This document shows positions 42,850-52,367 of a DNA stretch of 54,958 nt, in pieces. The notes beneath the pieces were generated by a model. That model did no database searches and was not told the origin of the DNA. It worked only from the letters and a program-made list of their open reading frames with translations. Numbering within the stretch: the first letter of the stretch is position 1; each line of letters starts with the position of its first letter. The DNA comes from SZUA-545 sp050297855 (GTDB lineage Bacteria > Campylobacterota > Campylobacteria > Campylobacterales > SZUA-545). The DNA lies in assembly GCA_050297855.1 (NCBI GenBank), contig JBNKTC010000015.1:1-54958 (forward strand). The letters run 5' to 3'. Made by a program: the position numbers and the translations under genes.

Positions 42850-44661
42850 ATGTTTAAAAAAGTCTCCTTCGGCTTTCTCTTTGCACTGCTTGCATTCGGT
42901 TTTTACCGCAGCAGCGACTTTACCCTGATCGTCTCCGGGGTCGCCATCTTCCTGCTGGGGATGATCTTTATGGAGGGGGGATTCAAAGCCTTTAGCGGGG
43001 GACTACTCGAGGCGATCCTAAAAAAAACGACCAATACCCTCTCTAAATCGATCCTGAGCGGCTTCGTCTCTACCTCCATCGTCCAGAGTTCGTCCCTCAT
43101 CTCCATTATCACCATCTCGTTTCTTTCGGCGGAACTGATCGGGCTGCGGGAGTCGGTCGGGATCATCCTGGGGGCCAATATCGGGTCGACGACGACCGCC
43201 TGGCTGGTGAGCCTTTTCGGCCTGAAGGTGAAGATATCGGCCTATGCACTGCCGATGCTCAGTTTCGGGGTAGTACTCAAGTTTATGAAAAGTCCGGCCA
43301 GCAACGGGTTGGGGGATATCCTGCTGGGACTCGGACTGCTCTTCCTCGGGATCGCGGATATGAAGGACGGGTTTGATGCGGTGCGGGAGAATTTTGACCT
43401 GACCCGTTATGCCGTCGGCGGGTACGGCGGGGTCTTTCTCTATATCGGTGTCGGAGTAGTGGCGACGGTGATCATCCAGTCCAGTGCTGCGACCATGGCC
43501 CTGGCGATCGCAGCCCTGGCGACGGCGCAGCTGAGTTATGAAAACGCCCTGGCGATCGCCATCGGGTCCAATATCGGGACGACGATCACAGCGATCCTCG
43601 GCTCCCTCGCCTCCAACGAAAACGGAAAACGGCTCGCCCTGGCCCATACGATCTTCAATATCCAGACGACGATCGTGGCGGTGGCTCTCCTCTATCCGAT
43701 CATGGATCTCGTGGATATGACGGCATCGGGTCTGGGGATCGCCGCCGATGCCTATACCCTGAAGCTGGCGCTCTTCCATACGCTTTTTAATATCATGGGA
43801 GTGATTATTATGCTTCCGTTTGTCCAGAAGCTGGTCTTTTTCCTCAATACCCGTTTTCAGCGTGTCCGTCCCGAGGTGGACAAGCCGCTCTATCTCAGCA
43901 ACGACCTGGTCAAGATCCCCAATGCCGCCATCGCAGCCCTGACCAAGGAGACCGAGCATCTTCTGGACAACGCCTACGTGATCCTGGCCCACGGGATCAA
44001 CGTCCACCGCAAGGATATCTACTCCAACAAGGAGATCGAAAGCGCCATCGCCGAATCGGTCGCCAAACTTCCCATCGATATCGAAGCGGCGTATCATGAG
44101 AGTATCAAGTCCCTCTACAGCGATATCGTCGTCTTTGCCACCCACTCCCAGGATTTTATGAACCCCTCCGACAAAGAGCGGGTCTATGATATCACCCTGG
44201 CCAACCGGAGTATTGTCGAGTCGATCAAGGAGATGGAGATCCTCCGGGCCAATATCAACAAATACACCCGCCACGACAACCGCCATATCCGGGATGAGTA
44301 TAACCGGCTGCGCGGCGTGCTCTTTCATATCTACCGTGAGGTCTATCGCCTTAAAAACGAGAGCACGCGGGATCTTTCACGTTTCCATCTGCTGCAGGTA
44401 AACCACCGGGAAGAGGAGGCCCTCAACTCCCGCCGGCTTTTTACCCTGATCAAGGAGGGGAGTATCAACAACAAGATGGCCACCTCGCTGATGAACGACG
44501 CGGCCTATGCCTACCGTATCGCCGAAAACCTGATCAATGCGGCCGATATCATCTGGTTTAGGTATGGGGCATTCGGGGCGCTGAGTCTTGACCATTCGGA
44601 GATCAGGGCGGTACTGGAGGGTGGAAAAAAGGTGAAAAATCCTATAGTTGTAGATAAGTAA
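42850..44661 (+). CDS. Na/Pi-cotransporter family protein, copy 1
   Basis: 603 residues. Eight or so membrane segments with the two inverted QSS repeats of this family (FVSTSIVQSSSLISI and VIIQSSAATMALAI), each followed by GxNIGTTxTA-type motifs, then a C-terminal PhoU-like helical domain (about 340-590). Predicted sodium-driven phosphate transport across the inner membrane. The next gene is a close paralogue starting 40 bases later. Confidence 0.92.
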   Translation: MFKKVSFGFLFALLAFGFYRSSDFTLIVSGVAIFLLGMIFMEGGFKAFSGGLLEAILKKTTNTLSKSILSGFVSTSIVQSSSLISIITISFLSAELIGLRESVGIILGANIGSTTTAWLVSLFGLKVKISAYALPMLSFGVVLKFMKSPASNGLGDILLGLGLLFLGIADMKDGFDAVRENFDLTRYAVGGYGGVFLYIGVGVVATVIIQSSAATMALAIAALATAQLSYENALAIAIGSNIGTTITAILGSLASNENGKRLALAHTIFNIQTTIVAVALLYPIMDLVDMTASGLGIAADAYTLKLALFHTLFNIMGVIIMLPFVQKLVFFLNTRFQRVRPEVDKPLYLSNDLVKIPNAAIAALTKETEHLLDNAYVILAHGINVHRKDIYSNKEIESAIAESVAKLPIDIEAAYHESIKSLYSDIVVFATHSQDFMNPSDKERVYDITLANRSIVESIKEMEILRANINKYTRHDNRHIRDEYNRLRGVLFHIYREVYRLKNESTRDLSRFHLLQVNHREEEALNSRRLFTLIKEGSINNKMATSLMNDAAYAYRIAENLINAADIIWFRYGAFGALSLDHSEIRAVLEGGKKVKNPIVVDK

Positions 44662-44701
44662 ATCCCATGGGGAGCGATCGAGTGAAAAGGGGCGTTTTCC
44701 G

Positions 44702-46477
44702 ATGTTAAACAGAATTTCCTACGGTGTGGTTTTTGCCATTTTGGCATTCGGGTTTTACAAGAGCGGTCACTTTACGCTGATCGTGGCCGGGATCGCCCTG
44801 TTTATGCTGGGAATGATCTTTATGGAGGGGGGATTCAAAGCCTTCAGCGGCGGGATCCTCGAGTCGATCCTGAAAAAGACGACCAGTACCCTTGGCAAGT
44901 CGATCCTGAGCGGTTTTGTCTCCACCTCCATCGTCCAGAGCTCCTCGCTGATCTCGGTCATTACGATCTCCTTTCTCTCCGCCGAACTGTTGGGGCTCAG
45001 GGAGGCGATCGGGATCATCTTCGGCTCCAATATCGGGACCACGACGACGGCGTGGCTTGTGAGTTCGTTCGGTCTGAAGATCAAGATCTCGGCCTATGCC
45101 CTGCCGATGCTGGTATTCGGGGTTTTGCTGAAGTTCACCAAGAGCAAATCGAGCAAGGGGGTCGGCGATATTCTCCTGGGGCTGGGGCTTCTTTTCTTAG
45201 GAATAGCCGATATGAAAGACGGTTTCGAGGCGATCAAGGAGAGCATCGACCTTTCCCAGTTCGCCATCCCGGGACTTTTCGGTCTCCTGGTCTACATCCT
45301 GATCGGGATCGCGGCGACAGTCATCATCCAGTCCAGCAGTGCGACGATGGCGATTATCATCGCGGCCCTTGCCAGCGGACAGATCACCTATGAGAATGCC
45401 CTGGCCCTGGCCATCGGTTCCAACATCGGGACGACGATCACGGCGATCCTGGGATCGCTTACCTCCAACGAAAACGGCAAACGGCTCGCCGCTGCCCACC
45501 TTACGTTCAACCTTCAGACGGGTCTTGTGGCGATCATCTTCCTCTACCCGCTGATGAACCTGGTTGAATGGAGTGCAGACATCCTTACCATCGCCCCGGA
45601 TGACTATGCGATGAAACTGGCGCTTTTTCACACGATCTTCAACGTTCTGGGTGTCATTATCATGGTCCCGCTCGTCAACCCCCTGGTCAATTTCCTGAGT
45701 GTACGGTTTAAAAAGAGCAGGGAAGAGGTGGATAAACCGCTCTATCTTAATAACGATTTCCTCAAGATACCCACTGCGGCCATTTCGGCCCTGACCAAAG
45801 AGACCGAACACCTCCTGGATAATGCCTACGTCATCCTGGCCCACGGGATCAATGTCCACCGCCGGGATATCTACTCCAACAAAGAGCCGGATGCCGTGGT
45901 GGCCGCACCGGTCAAGCCGCTGCCGATTGATATCAAAGAGGCGTATCAGGAGCGGATCAAATCGCTCTATAGCGAGATCGTCTATTACGCCTCCCATACC
46001 CAGGATTTTATGAACGAGGATGATAAGCAGCATATCCATGACATCACCATCGCCAACCGAAACATCGTCGAGGCGATCAAGGACATCCATCTGATACAGG
46101 AAAATGTTACAAGGTATGCGGAGCATGAGAACGAATATATACGAAACGAGTATGACCATATCCGTATGCACCTGGTGAAGGTGTTACGGGAGATCCACCG
46201 TTTTAAGAACGAGCAGAACCGGGATTTGACCCACCTGGAGATGATGAAGGTCGAGCTCAAGGAGTTCGACATTGCCAACTCGGCCAAGTTCCTCTCCCTG
46301 GTCAAGGAGGGGAAGATCAACAATAAGATGGCGACTTCGTTGATGAACGATGCAGCGTATGCACGGGATATCGCGGGGAACCTGATCCGGACAGCAGATC
46401 TATTATGGTTTAAAGAGGGTGCAGATGGCCGGTTGGCTTTGGATGCGGCCGAGGTGAACGAGATAATCGAAGGATAA
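44702..46477 (+). CDS. Na/Pi-cotransporter family protein, copy 2
   Basis: 591 residues, collinear with the gene at 42850 across its length and near-identical around MIFMEGGFKAFSGG, STSIVQSSSLIS and TAILGSL-TSNENGKRLA. Both have a PhoU-like tail (LTKETEHLLDNAYVILAHGINVH). The two arose by tandem duplication and have diverged most in the C-terminal regulatory part, so they may differ in affinity or control. The downstream coiled-coil ORF begins 13 bases later. Confidence 0.92.
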   Translation: MLNRISYGVVFAILAFGFYKSGHFTLIVAGIALFMLGMIFMEGGFKAFSGGILESILKKTTSTLGKSILSGFVSTSIVQSSSLISVITISFLSAELLGLREAIGIIFGSNIGTTTTAWLVSSFGLKIKISAYALPMLVFGVLLKFTKSKSSKGVGDILLGLGLLFLGIADMKDGFEAIKESIDLSQFAIPGLFGLLVYILIGIAATVIIQSSSATMAIIIAALASGQITYENALALAIGSNIGTTITAILGSLTSNENGKRLAAAHLTFNLQTGLVAIIFLYPLMNLVEWSADILTIAPDDYAMKLALFHTIFNVLGVIIMVPLVNPLVNFLSVRFKKSREEVDKPLYLNNDFLKIPTAAISALTKETEHLLDNAYVILAHGINVHRRDIYSNKEPDAVVAAPVKPLPIDIKEAYQERIKSLYSEIVYYASHTQDFMNEDDKQHIHDITIANRNIVEAIKDIHLIQENVTRYAEHENEYIRNEYDHIRMHLVKVLREIHRFKNEQNRDLTHLEMMKVELKEFDIANSAKFLSLVKEGKINNKMATSLMNDAAYARDIAGNLIRTADLLWFKEGADGRLALDAAEVNEIIEG

Positions 46478-46490
46478 TGAAGGAAGTCGT

Positions 46491-46736
46491 ATGAAAGCAA
46501 AAATGAAAAAGATCGTCCAGCAGGTGCGGAGATTCCTGGACGAAGGGTATAACAAAAAACTCAAAGACAGGGAGGATCTCCTTGAATCGCTTCAGAAGAT
46601 GAAGCGGCGGGAGAAGAAGCTCAAAGAGAAGCTGGATGATGTTCACGATGCCGGCGAGATCAAAAAGCTGAAGCAGGAGCTGGAGATCATCAAAAAGCTA
46701 AGGAATAAGGCAAAATCGATACTTAAGAGCAAGTAG
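46491..46736 (+). CDS. Small basic coiled-coil protein
   Basis: 81 residues, almost entirely charged helix with heptad pattern (LKDREDLLESLQKMKRREKK ... IKKLKQELEIIKKL). No membrane segment. It lies 13 bases after the phosphate transporter paralogue and is likely co-transcribed. It may bind the PhoU-like domains or nucleic acid; both are guesses. Confidence 0.65.
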   Translation: MKAKMKKIVQQVRRFLDEGYNKKLKDREDLLESLQKMKRREKKLKEKLDDVHDAGEIKKLKQELEIIKKLRNKAKSILKSK

Positions 46737-46769
46737 AAGGCAAAAAGAAAGTAAATTAATAAAAATAAT

Positions 46770-46798
46770 CCTATAATATGACAATTTGTCATTATAGG
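46770..46798. promoter_or_regulatory. Palindromic operator overlapping -10 and RBS of the S24 gene
   Basis: CCTATAAT-AT-GACA, spacer ATT, TGTC-ATTATAGG: an inverted repeat with two extra bases in the left arm. It contains a perfect TATAAT (46772-46777) and ends in the TAGGAG ribosome site of the repressor gene at 46806, as expected for autoregulation. Confidence 0.6.
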
Positions 46799-46805
46799 AG
46801 CAAAA

Positions 46806-47465
46806 ATGATTGCATTTGACGAAATCACCGAACGCCTTAAGGATATCCTCTCCGATGAGGTGGGCAATAAAAAAGTGTACGACAAGGATGTGGCCGATTC
46901 GCTCGATATATCGCCGGCGGCTTTCGCCACAATGAAACGGCGCAACCGGGTCCCCTACGAGGAGATCGTCTCTTTCTGTTCCAGACGCAAGATCTCCATC
47001 AACTGGCTTCTTTTTAACCAGAACCCAAGCTCCCTTATCGAGACGACCAACCGCTACCAGTACATCAAATATTTTCCCGATGTCAACGTCTCCGCGGGTG
47101 GCGGGGCCTATGATGCGGAAGAGGATTTTGAGATGTTGGCACTGGAGGGGACTTTTTTTAACAAGATCGCTTCCTTTTCCAATGCCAGCCGCATCGAGGC
47201 GGTCAATGTCGTGGGGGATTCGATGGAGCCGACGATCGCTGATGATAATATCGTATTCCTGGATCGCGACAAGACCGATATCTCCAAAGGGGGGATCTTT
47301 GCCCTTATCACCCCTTCGGGGCTCTTTATCAAGCGTCTTCAGATGCGCGTGGACGGTGGTGTGGATATTATCTCCGACAACCGGGACTATCCGGTCCAGA
47401 CCGTCGAGCGGGGCGAGGTTACGATTATCGGGAAGGTGATCGGGATGTTCGGCGAAGTCAATTAA
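46806..47465 (+). CDS. LexA/CI-like repressor with S24 peptidase domain
   Basis: 219 residues. N-terminal helix-turn-helix of the CI type (VYDKDVADSLDISPAAFATMKRRN), a cleavage-loop-like VSAGGGAYD, and a C-terminal S24 serine protease domain with S139 in GDSMEPT and K176 in LFIKRL. Such proteins self-cleave after RecA activation or act as stress regulators; in Campylobacterota without LexA they may serve a similar purpose. A palindrome covers its promoter. The gene converges on cheR with a four-base overlap. Confidence 0.88.
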   Translation: MIAFDEITERLKDILSDEVGNKKVYDKDVADSLDISPAAFATMKRRNRVPYEEIVSFCSRRKISINWLLFNQNPSSLIETTNRYQYIKYFPDVNVSAGGGAYDAEEDFEMLALEGTFFNKIASFSNASRIEAVNVVGDSMEPTIADDNIVFLDRDKTDISKGGIFALITPSGLFIKRLQMRVDGGVDIISDNRDYPVQTVERGEVTIIGKVIGMFGEVN

Positions 47466-48322
47466 AAGGCGCGTTGCCCTTTTTTCGTATAGACCCGGGT
47501 ACGGCCGACGAATTCACTCTGGAGGCAGACCGGGTCATCAAAGATATCCGCATGGCCGAAAAACATCTGTCCTTCCGGCTTGAGAAGGGAGCAGAATATC
47601 TCTACGGCCCTCTTTTTTTCCGTTTCGTCAAAATAGATAAAAAGATTCCGTGAAAAGATCACATCAAACTTCCCCAGAGTGCGGAACCCCTCTTCGAAGA
47701 TATTCTCCTTACGGAATTGTGCCTGCTCCCGGAGAGCCGGGATGATACGGAATCCTTCGGGCTCCTTCAAAAAATATTTTTTCCGCAGTGCTTCATCGAC
47801 GCGGTTGACGGAGCGTTCGGAGTAGACTCCTTCGCATGCTCTCCCGATGGCCGAAGCATTGATATCGATCCCGGTGATAGAGAAACGTTCCGGTGGTATG
47901 CCTGCTTCAAATAGTCGGATGATAATCGAGTATACCTCTTCACCCGTTGCACAGGGAGCGCATAGGATACGAACGGGGGCAGCCGTCTGCGCTACCCGTT
48001 GCTGCAATATCTCCAGCTGTTCAAGTTCCCGAAAGAAGTAGGTCTCGTTTACGGTAAGGTAGTCGATGAGTGCCTGCATGGTTTGCGGATCGCTGAGAAG
48101 GTTCTTCTTCAGCTCATTAAAGCCGACAATCTGGTGGCGAAGGCAGAAGTTTTTTAGCTTTTCCGCCGTGATCTGCTCTTTTTTATAAAAATGCATACCG
48201 GTTATTTTTGTAAACAGTTCGAATATCTCCGAAGGGTCGTTAAAACTATCGTCTGTTGCGGGTGAGGGCGTTTCCGGTGTCTTGAGGGGCTCGGTCCTTT
48301 TCCTCCAGAAAAAACTAAACAT
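47462..48322 (-). CDS. cheR: Chemotaxis protein methyltransferase
   Basis: 286 residues from ATG 48322 (the open frame extends further upstream inside cheB but those starts are unlikely). N-terminal helical domain, then VNETYFFRE, SAM site CAPCATGEEVYS, ITGIDINASAI, and FDVIFSRNLFIYFD. It methylates glutamates of chemoreceptors. It overlaps the end of cheB by eight bases and follows a chemoreceptor gene, giving the order mcp-cheB-cheR. Confidence 0.94.
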   Translation of the reverse strand: MFSFFWRKRTEPLKTPETPSPATDDSFNDPSEIFELFTKITGMHFYKKEQITAEKLKNFCLRHQIVGFNELKKNLLSDPQTMQALIDYLTVNETYFFRELEQLEILQQRVAQTAAPVRILCAPCATGEEVYSIIIRLFEAGIPPERFSITGIDINASAIGRACEGVYSERSVNRVDEALRKKYFLKEPEGFRIIPALREQAQFRKENIFEEGFRTLGKFDVIFSRNLFIYFDETEKKRAVEIFCSLLKPEGQMFFGHADIFDDPVCLQSEFVGRTRVYTKKGQRAF

Positions 48323-48890
48323 CACGCTTTTCAAATGCCAGGATTGACTCAATGATCGAATCGAGGTCCAGAACATGCGAAGCCGCCCCCAGCTCATGCG
48401 CCGAACGGGGCATCCCGTACACAATGGCACTCTCCGCACTCTCGGCGATGGTCATCGTCCCAGTCTCTTTCAGGCGCAGCAGACCCCGTGCCCCGTCTTC
48501 TCCTATACCTGTCAGCAGGATGGGCAGAATGGCATATTGGCGGACAAACGGAGCCGCACTTTCGAAAAGAAGGTCGATCAGCGGATTATAGGCGGGTTTA
48601 TCCAGGGGGACTGTTTCAAGGGAAAAACGTCCATCCTTCTCTGCAAGACGGCATGTCCGGGAGCAGATAAAGACATCCCCTTCATCAAGGGGGGTAGCAC
48701 ATTCCCCCGTTGCGACCACTTTCAAAGAGCAGATGCTGTTTAGGCGGTGGGCGAAGGATCCAACAAGGGAGTGTTCCATATGCTGGGCTATGATGATTTT
48801 GGCATTAAATAGAGGGGGAAGGTGCTTGAGGATCTTTTCTATATGACCGGGTCCCCCGGTGGAGGATCCGATCAGGAGCAGCTTTTTAAT
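48315..48890 (-). CDS. cheB: CheB methylesterase domain protein, non-AUG start
   Basis: About 191-193 residues covering only the methylesterase domain, as in Campylobacter CheB, which also lacks a receiver. Catalytic residues are Ser in IGSSTGGP, His in AQHMEHS and Asp in GIGEDGARG. The first ATG in frame (48779) is the Met right after the catalytic His, so translation must begin earlier. Between an upstream in-frame stop and the Ser motif there is no ATG, GTG or TTG. Candidates are CTG at 48896 (CTGA overlap with the receptor stop) or ATT at 48890 with AGGA seven bases before it. It removes methyl groups from receptors. Confidence 0.8.
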   Translation of the reverse strand: MKKLLLIGSSTGGPGHIEKILKHLPPLFNAKIIIAQHMEHSLVGSFAHRLNSICSLKVVATGECATPLDEGDVFICSRTCRLAEKDGRFSLETVPLDKPAYNPLIDLLFESAAPFVRQYAILPILLTGIGEDGARGLLRLKETGTMTIAESAESAIVYGMPRSAHELGAASHVLDLDSIIESILAFEKRDV

Positions 48891-48892
48891 GG

Positions 48893-51148
48893 TCAGGTCC
48901 TGAACTGTTCCAGTCTGCCGTTAAGCTCTTCGGTCAGTTTGTGGAGGTGTTCGGACGCATTGGCGATTTCTTCGACGCTGCGTGCATTGCTGGTGGAGAT
49001 CTCGTCGATCTGCGACGTCTTGTCTTTGATGTTGTTCATGCTGGTGCCGATGACCAGAGATGTGTCCAGTGAGGATTGTGCCATCTCCAGTGCATTGTGC
49101 ATGCTGTCGCTGACATTTTTGATCTTCTCTTCCACTTCACCGGCGATCTCTGTCAGTGCTTCAAATCCTTTTGCATTTCGGGTCATCTCTTCGCTGCCGT
49201 CGTTAATGGCCTGGACTACGACATTGATCGTGGCATTGATCTCGGAGAGGCTGCGCTGGGTACGCTCTGCCAGCTTACGGACTTCATCGGCAACGACGGC
49301 AAACCCGCGGCCGTGTTCACCGGCTCGCGCTGCCTCGATGGCTGCATTGAGTGCCAGGAGGTTGGTCTGGTCGGCGATATCGCTGATGATGCCAAGGACC
49401 TCTTTGACCTGGTCTGCATCGCGGCTGAGCGCCTCCAGTTTTTCCGCCAGCGCGATCTCTTTTTCGGTATCTGTGCGAATCGTATCGGAGAGTTTGATCA
49501 CATCCTCTTTTGCCTCATTGAGGAAGTCGGTCGCCTTGTTGAGATCCGCTTGGGTCTCTTTTGACTTATCGATGGATTCGTTGACGATCTTCTGGACCTC
49601 TTCACTGGCCCGTGCCGTTTCGGATACCAGCTTGGCCTCCTCTTCGGCCCGTTTGCCGATCTCGTGCGATGTATGGCTCAGCTCACCCGAGATGGAAGCG
49701 TTTTCCGAAGAGGAGAGCTTGGCATTTTGGAGGGTATCGCGAAGTGAAGAGACCAGCTGCATGAAAGCACGTTGGATCTCACTCAGTTCATCCTCCCCTT
49801 TGATCTCCATCTCTTTTGTAAAGTCTTTATTCTCGGAAATGGCGATCATCTCCTCTTTGAGGTGCTGAATCGGTCTGTTGATCCCCTTGTTGATCAGGGT
49901 AAGTGAAATGGCCAGGATCGTACCCATAAGGATCAGGATAATTGTCCCCATTTTCAGCATGGTAGCATTGACATCGCTTAGGGCTTCGTCTTCATGTATC
50001 TCGGATACGATGGCCCAACTGGTCGCATCATAGAGGTTGACATAGTCGTAGGCACTCAGGACATCGGCCCCCTGGTAGTTTTGAATGATGTGCTGGCCTG
50101 ATTTCTCTTTGAGTCCAAGCTGGGTCGATGCACTTTTTACCTTGAACGTGTCGATCGTCGTTTCAAACTTTTTGACATTGGTATCGGCGATGGTATCGAT
50201 AAAGCGGCTGTCGCTCCGCATCTTGTAATCCTGCCCGACGAGGTAGGATTCGCCTGTCTCACCGAGCCGTACCGCATCGTAATCGCCGCTAAAGCTCATG
50301 ACGGCATTGATTTTATCAAGCGGCATCTGGAAAGCAAGGACACCGATGGGTTCTTCAGCTGCATTGATGACCGGCGTGGCGATGAAGCCGGCAGGCAGAT
50401 TCAGACTGGGAGTATAGGGGGCAAAATCCTGGAAGAAGACATCTCCGCCGAACCCTTCGATAGCTTCCTGGAAGATAGCACTGAGTCCGCTGTCCTTATA
50501 GGGTCCTTCCAGGACGTTGGTGGCAAAATCCGGTTCTTTGACGGACGAATAGACGACATTTCCGTCTAGGTCGATCAAAAAGAGATCGTAGAGTTCGTTT
50601 TCGATCCGTACGAAATTGAGACCGTCATGGTATTTATTGTAAGTTTTCGTATAGCTTACCGAGGAGGTATCGATGGTTTTACGATCGGGGAATTTCACAG
50701 GATTGTTCAGGATATAGAGATATTGAGCGATCTTGCCGTTGAGACTTTGGGGCAGGTAGGCACTGTCATCCAGCTGCGCTACGGCACCGGGGAAGTCAAA
50801 CTGGATCTTGGGAAGGTACTCCGTGCGGTAGTGTTCAAGGAGCTTCTTTTCCAACAGAGCCTGGTTGACCTTGAAATGGCTGCTCAGCTCATGATAGCTT
50901 TTGGTAAATTCAAGCGTTGCGATGACGGTACTGCGCTGTCTGGCCGTCATCGCGAGGATGGAGCCCAGGGAGTCGAGGTACTCCTGGATATGCTCTTTTT
51001 TTGTCTGTGAAACGGCACTGAGCTGGGAGAGCTTCGCATCGAGCAGACTCCCCCTGAATTCATCCAGACCGATAATCCCCATGATGGTACCCAGACCGAG
51101 GAGGGAGGTGATGATCAGTGCAATCAGTTTCGTTTTTATCGTGCGCAT
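48893..51148 (-). CDS. Methyl-accepting chemotaxis protein, Cache type
   Basis: 751 residues: membrane segment near 9-28, a large periplasmic region of about 370 residues with dCache features (VRIENELYDLFLIDLDGNVVYSS, PVINAAEEPIGVLAFQMPLD, GETGESYLVGQDYKMRSDSRF), a second membrane segment (about 392-414), a HAMP domain and a signalling coiled coil with tip EVRKLAERTQ. No CheR-docking pentapeptide at the C-terminus. It reports a small-molecule ligand to CheA. It abuts the aminotransferase stop (TAAATG) and is coupled to cheB and cheR downstream. Confidence 0.94.
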   Translation of the reverse strand: MRTIKTKLIALIITSLLGLGTIMGIIGLDEFRGSLLDAKLSQLSAVSQTKKEHIQEYLDSLGSILAMTARQRSTVIATLEFTKSYHELSSHFKVNQALLEKKLLEHYRTEYLPKIQFDFPGAVAQLDDSAYLPQSLNGKIAQYLYILNNPVKFPDRKTIDTSSVSYTKTYNKYHDGLNFVRIENELYDLFLIDLDGNVVYSSVKEPDFATNVLEGPYKDSGLSAIFQEAIEGFGGDVFFQDFAPYTPSLNLPAGFIATPVINAAEEPIGVLAFQMPLDKINAVMSFSGDYDAVRLGETGESYLVGQDYKMRSDSRFIDTIADTNVKKFETTIDTFKVKSASTQLGLKEKSGQHIIQNYQGADVLSAYDYVNLYDATSWAIVSEIHEDEALSDVNATMLKMGTIILILMGTILAISLTLINKGINRPIQHLKEEMIAISENKDFTKEMEIKGEDELSEIQRAFMQLVSSLRDTLQNAKLSSSENASISGELSHTSHEIGKRAEEEAKLVSETARASEEVQKIVNESIDKSKETQADLNKATDFLNEAKEDVIKLSDTIRTDTEKEIALAEKLEALSRDADQVKEVLGIISDIADQTNLLALNAAIEAARAGEHGRGFAVVADEVRKLAERTQRSLSEINATINVVVQAINDGSEEMTRNAKGFEALTEIAGEVEEKIKNVSDSMHNALEMAQSSLDTSLVIGTSMNNIKDKTSQIDEISTSNARSVEEIANASEHLHKLTEELNGRLEQFRT

Positions 51149-52363
51149 TTAGGCTTCCTTGTAACTTTTTAAAAACCTTTTGATGTTCTTGGCAGCCTGT
51201 CGGATACGCTTCTCGTTTTCGATCAGTGCGATTCGCACACTGTCATCGCCGTAGGGACCGAAGCCGATACCCGGACTGACGGCTACTTCGGCTTCAAGGA
51301 GCAGGCGTTTGCTGAACTCCAGGCTTCCAAGGTGTCGGAGCGGTTCGGGGATCTTCGCCCAGATAAACATCGACGCCCGCGGTTTTTCGATCTCCCACCC
51401 TGCATTGGCAAAGCTTTCGATCATCACGTCGCGACGCTTGCGGTAGGTCTCGATGATCTCCTCGACGCAGCTCTGATCGCCGTTGAGGGCAACCGTTGCG
51501 GCGACCTGGATAGGGGTAAACATCCCGTAATCAAGCCAGCTTTTGATCTTGACCAGGGCCCCGATCAGCTTAGGGTTCCCGACGACAAATCCGACACGCC
51601 ATCCGGCCATGTTGTAGGATTTAGAAAGGGTGTAGGTCTCGACAGCAACCTCTTTGGCCCCTTCGACCTGGAGGATCGACGGCGTCTTGTAGCCATCAAA
51701 CGTGATCTCCGCATAGGCGATGTCGCTGATGATGTAAAAGCGCTCTTTTTTCGCCAGTGCGACCAGCTTTTCATAAAACTCAAGACCTACTGTAGCCGTT
51801 GTCGGGTTATTGGGAAAATTCACCAGAACGTATTTTGGTTTAGGCGTAGACTCCTTCATGACCTGCTCGATATTGGCCAGGAAAACATCTTCGTTTAGTG
51901 TATAATCGTCATTTATCTCAAGTTTTATACCGTGCACATTCCCGCCTGCCAGAAGAAAGGCCTGGGAGTGGATCGGGTAGCATGGGTCGGGGACGATGGC
52001 ACTGTCACCCCGGTTGGTGATCGCCTGGACGAGGTTGACAAATCCCTCTTTAGAGCCGACAGTGACGACCGATTCGGTTTCGGGGTCCAGTTCTACGTCA
52101 TATTTGCGCTTGTACCAGTCGCAGATTGCAAGGCGGAGCTTATAGATCCCCTTGGATGTTGAGTAGCGGTGGGTTTTGGACTTCTGGATACTTTCAATCA
52201 GCTTGTCCACAATATGCTGCGGCGTATCGCCGTCGGGGTTCCCCATACTAAAATCGATAATATCTTTCCCGGCATGGCGTTCATCCATCTTCAGGTCGTT
52301 GACGGCGGCAAAGACGTATTTTGGCAGCCGGTTGATCTTATCAAACTCAATTTCGTCAAACAT
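51149..52363 (-). CDS. PLP-dependent aminotransferase, AlaC/DapL-like
   Basis: 404 residues of aminotransferase class I/II: SMGNPDGDTP, HRYSTSKGI, VGSKEGFVNLVQAI, VNFPNNPTT, and the PLP lysine in TLSKSYNMAGWRVGF. This subgroup contains glutamate-pyruvate aminotransferase AlaC and LL-diaminopimelate aminotransferases; I cannot separate them by eye. In C. jejuni the gene at the same place in the rlmB-rsmI neighbourhood is annotated as an aminotransferase (from memory). Five bases separate it from the exported-protein gene. Confidence 0.88.
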   Translation of the reverse strand: MFDEIEFDKINRLPKYVFAAVNDLKMDERHAGKDIIDFSMGNPDGDTPQHIVDKLIESIQKSKTHRYSTSKGIYKLRLAICDWYKRKYDVELDPETESVVTVGSKEGFVNLVQAITNRGDSAIVPDPCYPIHSQAFLLAGGNVHGIKLEINDDYTLNEDVFLANIEQVMKESTPKPKYVLVNFPNNPTTATVGLEFYEKLVALAKKERFYIISDIAYAEITFDGYKTPSILQVEGAKEVAVETYTLSKSYNMAGWRVGFVVGNPKLIGALVKIKSWLDYGMFTPIQVAATVALNGDQSCVEEIIETYRKRRDVMIESFANAGWEIEKPRASMFIWAKIPEPLRHLGSLEFSKRLLLEAEVAVSPGIGFGPYGDDSVRIALIENEKRIRQAAKNIKRFLKSYKEA

Positions 52364-52367
52364 GGTG

